64,000 nt of DNA from Sebastes aleutianus. Lineage: Eukaryota > Chordata > Actinopteri > Perciformes > Sebastidae. The stretch's first letter is position 1, and each line of letters opens with the position of its first letter. Both the position numbers and the translations under genes were made by a program. Below the pieces are notes generated by a model. That model worked only from the letters and a program-made list of their open reading frames with translations. It was not told the DNA's origin and did no database searches. The stretch is taken from positions 767,909 to 831,908 of the forward strand of contig CAKAKS010000067.1 in NCBI GenBank assembly GCA_916700875.1. Reading direction: 5' to 3'. Of the stretch, positions 58,061 through 64,000 are shown piece by piece.

Positions 58061-59392
58061 CTGTCGTGTAGCCAAAATGCCAATGCCATGCCAAAATACT
58101 GGTTTTGCAGGGGTTTCAACAGTGGAGTGGAGTAAAGTAAAAACAACCTCCGGTGTTGGGTGATACTGAGAAGACATGTTGTCCATGGTGCACAGCTTGA
58201 CAACGCTTGACAGTGACATTAGTCTCGTCTGTGGTGCTGATTGTCTAACCGTTAGACTCCCCGCGCTTCTCATTGGCTCTATCGTTTTTAGCTGAGAAAC
58301 CGCTGTCCTATGTCACGATGCACGGTGAATCATTGAACTCGGTGGAGTGGGTGGATTAAGGTCTGGACCAAGGCAAGGATCTGTCATCATTTTACCTGCA
58401 TCGTCACAAAGGCCTATGATAATGCCACCACGTTACGCAGCCGCCATGCGCTCCTGACGTTCCTGGTGTGTTCCAGGCTTTAGAACGCATCAACAGCTTG
58501 TCAGCAGTAACAGTAAATTGAGACTAGATACTTGCAACCAAGGGAAGCAGCCTCATCTCCTGAAACAGCATACATTGGTCAAGCCGTGACCTTGTGTGAG
58601 AACTAGCAAAGGGTCTGCTAGTTATAGAGATGGGACCGCTCCAGTGTATGAAAGAGGTGAACAGCTTCTTTTGGGCGTGCACGTTACGAACCAGCCACTG
58701 TTTTGTGTACTGTGCTTTGAGCATTGATAAAGTGTAACAATACTGTAAGAGAATTTTGGCTCGTTCCTATTTTGTCAAAGTGAAATTTGCAAACTTGCCA
58801 TGACAATCGCCTTCACCTGTTTCCCATTAGCTAACTGTTTTAGCCTATTGTTAATCTGTAAATGACACAGCAGCTGTCCACAGTAATAACCCTCCATTAA
58901 CGTGCATAACTAGCTGATGTTATCTTTATTATAACGGCTAAATGATTTCAATATGCAAGGCTGGTAAGGTTAGCTTTACTTGTATTACCTTTGATAAAAA
59001 GACACAAACAGATGGGAAGTTACTATAGTCCTCTGTTATTTGGCATATTTAATGCTGAAACATGCAGAAAGAAATTGCATAGCATTGATGATGCTTTAAA
59101 TATGGTCTCCTCGGTCACTGTGATCATTTTAGATGTGATTTAAAGTTGCTTCAGTGGTTACCATGTTCAGAGCGAAAATAAAATGCAAGTGGCTGTGTAT
59201 GAGTGAAAGTGTTGTCACATTTAGTATTTAAGTATTAAACTTAATGTGCGCTTTATAAATTATTCTTTTCTCACACACTATGAACATTTCTTTAACGTTC
59301 ATATGATCATTCGTATAGCTGGATATATGTTTTATTCTGAAAGCATTATTTCCTCTCTATAGGCAGAAGTTCTTGTGATATTCTCCTAATTA
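58061..59392 (-). other. Extra EC1 intron, 5' part
   Basis: It holds only a 50-nt end fragment of the 'AAGCCTGG' DNA element family at 58433-58483 (GCGCTCCTGACGTTCCTGGT). The remainder is unique AT-rich DNA. Confidence 0.6.
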
Positions 59393-59717
59393 AGGGGCGG
59401 CTGTTGCTCAGAGGCTAGAGCAGGTCGTCCTCCAATTGGAAGGTCGGTGGTTCGATCCCCGGCTGCTCGGGGTCACATGTCGATGTGTCCTTGAGCAAGA
59501 CACTTAACCCCAAATTGCTCCCGAAGGCATAGCCATCGGTGTGTGAATGAGTATTTAGATCCTGATGGGCAAAGTTGGCACCTTAGCAGCCTCTACATCA
59601 GTGTATGAATGTGTGTGTGAATGGGTGAATGCTGACATGTAGTGTAAAGCGCTTTGAGTGGTTGGAAGACTAGAAAAGCGCTATATAAATGCAAGTCCGT
59701 CCATCCATTTACCATGT
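59393..59717 (+). mobile_element. tRNA-derived SINE, complete copy
   Basis: The head GGGGCGGCTGTTGCTCAGAG with AGGCTAGAGCAGG and a near-perfect B box GGTTCGATCC (59449-59458) make a Pol III promoter of tRNA origin. The body has GTCCTTGAGCAAGACACTTA, GTGTGAATGAGTATTTAG and GATCCTGATGGGCAAAGTTG, and the tail AAGCGCTTTGAGTGG and AAAAGCGCTATATAAATGCA. It is the best preserved of four copies. Confidence 0.88.
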
Positions 59718-60037
59718 CATGTGATCCCGCTTTGAGTAACGGATCAACGGATTTAAAGGCATTTTGTTTGCCAAAACACTGCACACTATATCATAACTTT
59801 AACTTTGGAAAGTTAGCACTGTAGTTGTACTCTAATTGGGAGAGTAAAACAGCATCGTGTGCTGTTATGCATATTATTTTTGCAATGATTACAATGTAAT
59901 AAACAAGGACACATTATTAATGCTAATTCCTTCTCTGTAATGTAGATCAATCTGTGCTTATTAGATGCCAATAATTCTCTATTAGAAGCTCTTTAGACAT
60001 CATTACAGTATTTTTATCATTATTGATCAGTACTGAC

Positions 60038-60162
60038 CTGTCGAGCCCCACCAGTGCATGTATATCTCCTGTAATTTGATCAATGGTGAAGATGGACCCA
60101 GCTCCTTCTCCTGACAGAGTATACTTGACTGCATTGTCTCCATGGTCCATGTCTGTGTGGAG
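60038..60162 (-). CDS. Cadherin exon, EC1 middle part (125 nt)
   Basis: This exon encodes LHTDMDHGDNAVKYTLSGEG followed by AGSIFTIDQITGDIHALVGL and DR, the middle of cadherin repeat 1. The acceptor is a pyrimidine-rich stretch ending in tgcag just before 60162, and the donor is GACAG/gtcagt. It starts in phase 0 and ends in phase 2. In other type II cadherins this segment and the next one form a single exon of 295 nt; here 125 + 170 gives exactly 295. It is the most upstream coding exon I can find, and the exons for signal peptide, prodomain and EC1 start are outside the window. Confidence 0.93.
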
Positions 60163-60949
60163 CTGCAGGAAGAAACGGAACATTACATCGTGCATCTCCT
60201 GAATGCTCCAACTACAGCAGCAATCGGTCACATTATGGCCCAGTTCAATGTCATAATTGATAATGTGTAAAACAGAACACAAGCTTTCATATTCTTTTCC
60301 CATTAAAACATCACAGAGATGGAAAAAGAAGTCCCACTTAGGAAACATCTCCAAACCACAGCAAAGCAAGACAAAAGAGATTTATATGCTGATCATATAA
60401 ACAAGAGATGAATGATATCCAAGGTGATGCCATGAGTGGCGGCCTTGGTGAGGCACTCTTGTACTTTTTCTGTTTTTGTCTGTTTTTTCAGTTTTTTTGC
60501 TCTTCCTCTCTGGTTACATACTCCAGAGATGAACCTTTGAACATCCGACAAGCAACTTGGCAAACCTTAAAGTAAGGCCCATTCTGCCCAAATACTACTT
60601 TGTGTCCAATCACTGATAGTTTTAAAGGTTTGTTCCACCTAAATACTACTTTCTGTCTAACAAGTTAATTCATTTCAACTTCCACCTTTGACAGTATTAC
60701 GGTTTAGATTCCTGCTTTTCTAGCAGTGTATTTCAGCTCTTACATTTTTCAACTCTGCCAGTTTTACAATTAAATTTTTCAGGAGTACAGTCCTTTAAGA
60801 TTCCATATTTTCAGCAATGCTTTACAATTCATTTCAGCTGTCAGCATTCCCACGGATTTTCTGCAGGAAATGCATTTTCCAGTTGTTATACATTGTACCT
60901 TTAAATAAAGAAACAGCTAACTGATGAAAATGAGCCTCTACAACACCAA
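60163..60949 (-). other. 5'-most visible cadherin intron, first segment
   Basis: No feature was recognised in about 0.8 kb. Confidence 0.45.
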
Positions 60950-61868
60950 AGATAATGGGAACTCCAGCCATTTTCACACATGAAGATCAGTTTACTGGTT
61001 ATATAGTACTACTCAGTCTGGGTAACAGTTGTATAGTCCAGTCAGTAGAAAATCATTTTCTACTTCTCCCGTATTTTGAATGTTGATGTTTCTGAACCAA
61101 AAATATGTTTCAGAAATATCACTAAATATCACTTCAAAGAGCAAAGTCTACAAATAGAAAACAGAAAACAGTTACTTCAAACCAAGAAGAAACCACACCA
61201 GTCTTCAAAAATGTATTTTGTGACGCAATATAGCGAGCAAGCGTTTCAAATAAGAAACATCAAAAAAACGCAATTGGAACATTCTTCAGAGCGACGCATC
61301 TCTCCAACCACTGTTTGCAGAACCACCCATGTTCTCATACAGACGTGCACCAACACTGAAAGACAAGGTGGTACGGAGCTATCTTCCACCTTCCACATGA
61401 ACAACCTGGCTACAAAAGCCCTGTGGAACTTTTAAATGTGGGAATTGCAATCATTGTGATAATATCATGAAAATCAATCACTTTCAGGATGTGAACACAT
61501 GTCGCACATATCAAATGAGACATTTTGCTAACTGCAACACCACATGTGTTGTCTACAGATCGGAGTGCCCCCGTGGTTGTTTCTATGTAGGACGAACAAA
61601 AAGAAGACTAAAAGACAGAGTTGCGGAACATAAAAATGCCATCCGTACAAAGAATGCTGATTATGCTATGGCATTATATTATGAGCAAACAGGACATGGC
61701 AACCCTAACACACTGAAAGTCATAGTGTTGGAAGTTGTTGAAAAGGACATCAGAGGAGGCGACCGCCTGAGAAGACGACTCCAACCAGAGACCTTTTGGA
61801 TTGTACAACTAAAAGCAACAAAATACCCCGACCTCAATGATGAGATAGACTTTTCTCCTTTTCTGTGA
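60950..61868 (+). pseudogene. Penelope-like retroelement, C-terminal part with GIY-YIG domain
   Basis: The frame at 61467-61868 reads RTYQMRHFANCNTTCVVYRS, ECPRGCFYVGRTKRRLKDRV, AEHKNAIRTKNADYAMALYY and ends VQLKATKYPDLNDEIDFSPF plus L and a stop. VVY ... FYVGRTKRRLKDR fits the GIY-YIG nuclease core (two Tyr-Gly strands, the catalytic Arg and His), and the ending with LNEEIDF is common in Penelope-like elements. Just upstream, at 61076-61435, broken text corresponds to the end of the reverse transcriptase. Only the 3' part is present; the final domain itself is open. Confidence 0.8.
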
Positions 61869-62834
61869 ATTATCACTTCAGGAATAACACTGTATAAAAA
61901 TTTTATTTTAATAGATTAAACTATTGAAAGTCATCTTTGCTGCAGAAGTTGTTAATTTCTCCCTGATTTCAGATCAGATTCCTGCTGGAACGTGTGCTGA
62001 GTGAAGTGGTTTATAAAATTAAAAATTAAAAATGTATAAAAAAATGTTTTATGTGGGATAACTGCTGCCAAACTCTATTTCGTAGTCACACAGACTCATC
62101 CTCTGGGCTTCAGTGACGCAGTGTAGACGGTGATTGATTGACAGCACAGACCTGCAAACGCTGACCAATCAGAGCAGACTAGGATTTATGAGGAGGGGTC
62201 TTAAAGAGACAGACGCTGAACCAGGGCTTTTCAGACAGAGGGTGAAAGAAGCTTTATGCAGGCAGACAGTATGAGAAGTAAACGTTTTTTAACATTTCAG
62301 CATGCAAATTAAAAGAAAAAAAGAAAATTAAAATACATGTATGGACCTGAAGAGGAGCATAATATGTGACCTTTAACATGAAATGGAAAATCAGCAGTGG
62401 TGGAAGAAGTATTCACATCTTTTACTTGAATAAAAGTAGCAATACTACTTACAGTATAAAAATACTCTGTTACAAGTTATTCCTGCTAATAACAGGTTGG
62501 TTATCTATACACACAACACTTAACCTAACGATTCAATGATTGATTCAATCAAGTATGTAGATGTCCCGATAAATAATCAATATGTGACAATCCGGCATTG
62601 ATTGATGCCACAAACATAACAACACAGACACGCACACATTTACTTTAAACTTTCTCAGGAGTGCAGAAATGTGCCTAATCTTGTCACCAACAGTAACTTG
62701 ACAAGGTGAAGAGTATACTTAAGGGCAGGAGAACACAGTTATACACACTCGCACACTCACACATGGTCCTACAACCTTTTTTTGTCATGACCAGTGAAGA
62801 GAGAAATCCAGGGAGTTTCCACCTCAACCTGTAC

Positions 62835-62879
<45 letters not shown>

Positions 62880-64000
62880 TGCAGTGAATCTGTGCTGCCC
62901 AGAGTCTTGTAGGCATTCCTGTATAGGTTCTCTGTGCCTTTATATTCCTCATAGCCTTCTTCACTCCTTCACCACTCTTTATTCCTTCTCACTTCACTGA
63001 TCCTTCTAGATTCCAGCTGCCTGGCTGTAACTCAAAACAGTTTGAAAAATATATAATGTCCTCATTATTTTCATACTATTATGATTTTAAAAGAATTATA
63101 TTTGTTGTTGAGGTACCGTACTATCAAACAAGTCCTCCAAATTAAATTCCAAAATACATTGTATGCAATTGCCCTTTAGAACAACACACAGACGTGTTTT
63201 TCTGATCTGGAGCCCCCATCAGCAGGGTGCCTTCAAAATATTTTAGAAATCACTGTTTCATAAATAAAGCCATGTTCTGCTCTGCGACAGTTAAAGTTTG
63301 GTTAGGTTTAAGTAATGGTTAGGATTAGGGAGTGATCATGGTTTGAGTTAAAATTACTAATTTGTTGAGGATAGGGAACTTCGTCGTCATGGTTACAATA
63401 ACAACCACTCGGTCAAGGTTAGGTGAGGATTGAGGTCATGGTTTAAAGGTGTTGAATACGATATTCAGAGCATATCTAGTGCCTCCAAATGGCTCTCAAC
63501 ATGGCGGCTATGAACAGTGCAAACAGTGAGAGAACAGAGAGAACAGTGTTAACCTGAGGGGGAACCGGAGGGTGGGTGCTACTCTTCCATGGCGACGCCA
63601 TCGGTGCTAGTCAGTGGGGCACTCTGACATGCACTAAAAGCATGAGCGGCCGGCCGGCCGGCTATGTTGTTGTTTTAGTTCTTTTCTCTTTTACTTAGGA
63701 CAGATAATCTGTTTTTAGTTGCAACTCAAAGTTACAATCTTACCCCTAGAATTTTGAAAACATACCAAGACACTAAATATCTACAAAAGAGTGAACAAAC
63801 CACCATTGTCACAGGAGGTAGCAACTACAGAAATCAAACCTGGCCCAGTTACCACAAGCGCCAAATTTCATTTTACCAAAATGCTTAATTTGATCCCTGA
63901 TGAGCCCCCAATTAGTCACATCCTGGCTAAAAGGACGGGAGACCACGTATAAGTTGTAACTAAATATATGTGTATTTACTAAAATATAAATTAAACTAAA
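61869..64000 (-). other. Large 5' cadherin intron, rest of window
   Basis: Contains the dispersed TACTTTACTTGAGTAT-like repeat at about 62398-62475, a (GT)n tract at 62838-62877 and a GGCCGGCCGGCCGG palindrome at about 63649-63662. No exon for EC1 start, prodomain or signal peptide was found, so they are expected beyond 64000. Confidence 0.55.

Noticed and set aside
59393..59470. Functional tRNA gene
   Set aside because: The A and B boxes belong to a SINE head that continues into the dispersed SINE body; no full cloverleaf with an anticodon arm was convincing.
63640..63665. GGCCGGCC palindrome as a regulatory site or CpG-island core
   Set aside because: It is a short isolated tandem of CCGG with no surrounding CpG enrichment.

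Overview
The window is vertebrate nuclear DNA, most likely from a ray-finned fish. Two host genes with GT-AG introns sit in a repeat-dense background, and the repeats are of kinds typical of teleosts (Tc1-like, PIF/Harbinger, hAT, L2/Rex/RTE-type LINEs, DIRS-like, Penelope-like, a tRNA-derived SINE, long AC/GT microsatellites). I see no prokaryotic organisation.

The main gene is a type II classical cadherin on the minus strand. Its coding 3' end is at 14619 and it runs leftward from beyond 60162; the signal peptide, prodomain and start of EC1 lie past position 64000. Eleven coding exons, 2265 nt together, join in one frame with canonical splice sites. They cover most of EC1, EC2-EC5, the transmembrane segment and the whole cytoplasmic tail. 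Exon lengths (120, 168, 188, 254, 137, 122, 115, 252) follow the conserved type II pattern, and the residues are closest to the CDH6/9/10 group, especially CDH10. Two things are unusual: the normally single 295-nt EC1 exon is split 125 + 170 by a 5.3-kb phase-2 intron at the Leu-Asp-Arg / Glu position, and the tail carries a longer, unrecognisable middle segment and an altered catenin-binding end.

Downstream of the cadherin, at 3776-5416 on the minus strand, is a complete 546-residue TRIM ubiquitin-ligase gene (RING, B-boxes, coiled coil, PRY-SPRY), with its coding sequence in one exon and a probable separate 5' UTR exon. It resembles the teleost bloodthirsty-related/TRIM39-like family.

Almost everything else is mobile DNA, mostly in cadherin introns. 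From left to right: a 35-nt minisatellite (115-540); a hAT-like element containing a palindromic MITE (3132-3690); a nest of transposons in which an outer Harbinger-like element (6084-11999) holds a second Harbinger (6361-11354), which holds a LINE piece and another DNA element; LINE, DIRS-like, L1-ORF1-like and restriction-like-endonuclease fragments in the 16.5-23.0 kb intron; a 28S rRNA fragment (about 24831-25105); TTAA-flanked elements; an almost full-length hAT with an intron-containing but frameshifted transposase (39809-42659); an endogenous-retrovirus remnant; two Tc1-like copies sharing the same deletion and the same third catalytic-residue substitution; and a Penelope-like fragment with a GIY-YIG domain (60950-61868).

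No undescribed defence, CRISPR or operon-like system is visible. The observations most worth following are the split cadherin exon and the rebuilt cadherin tail.
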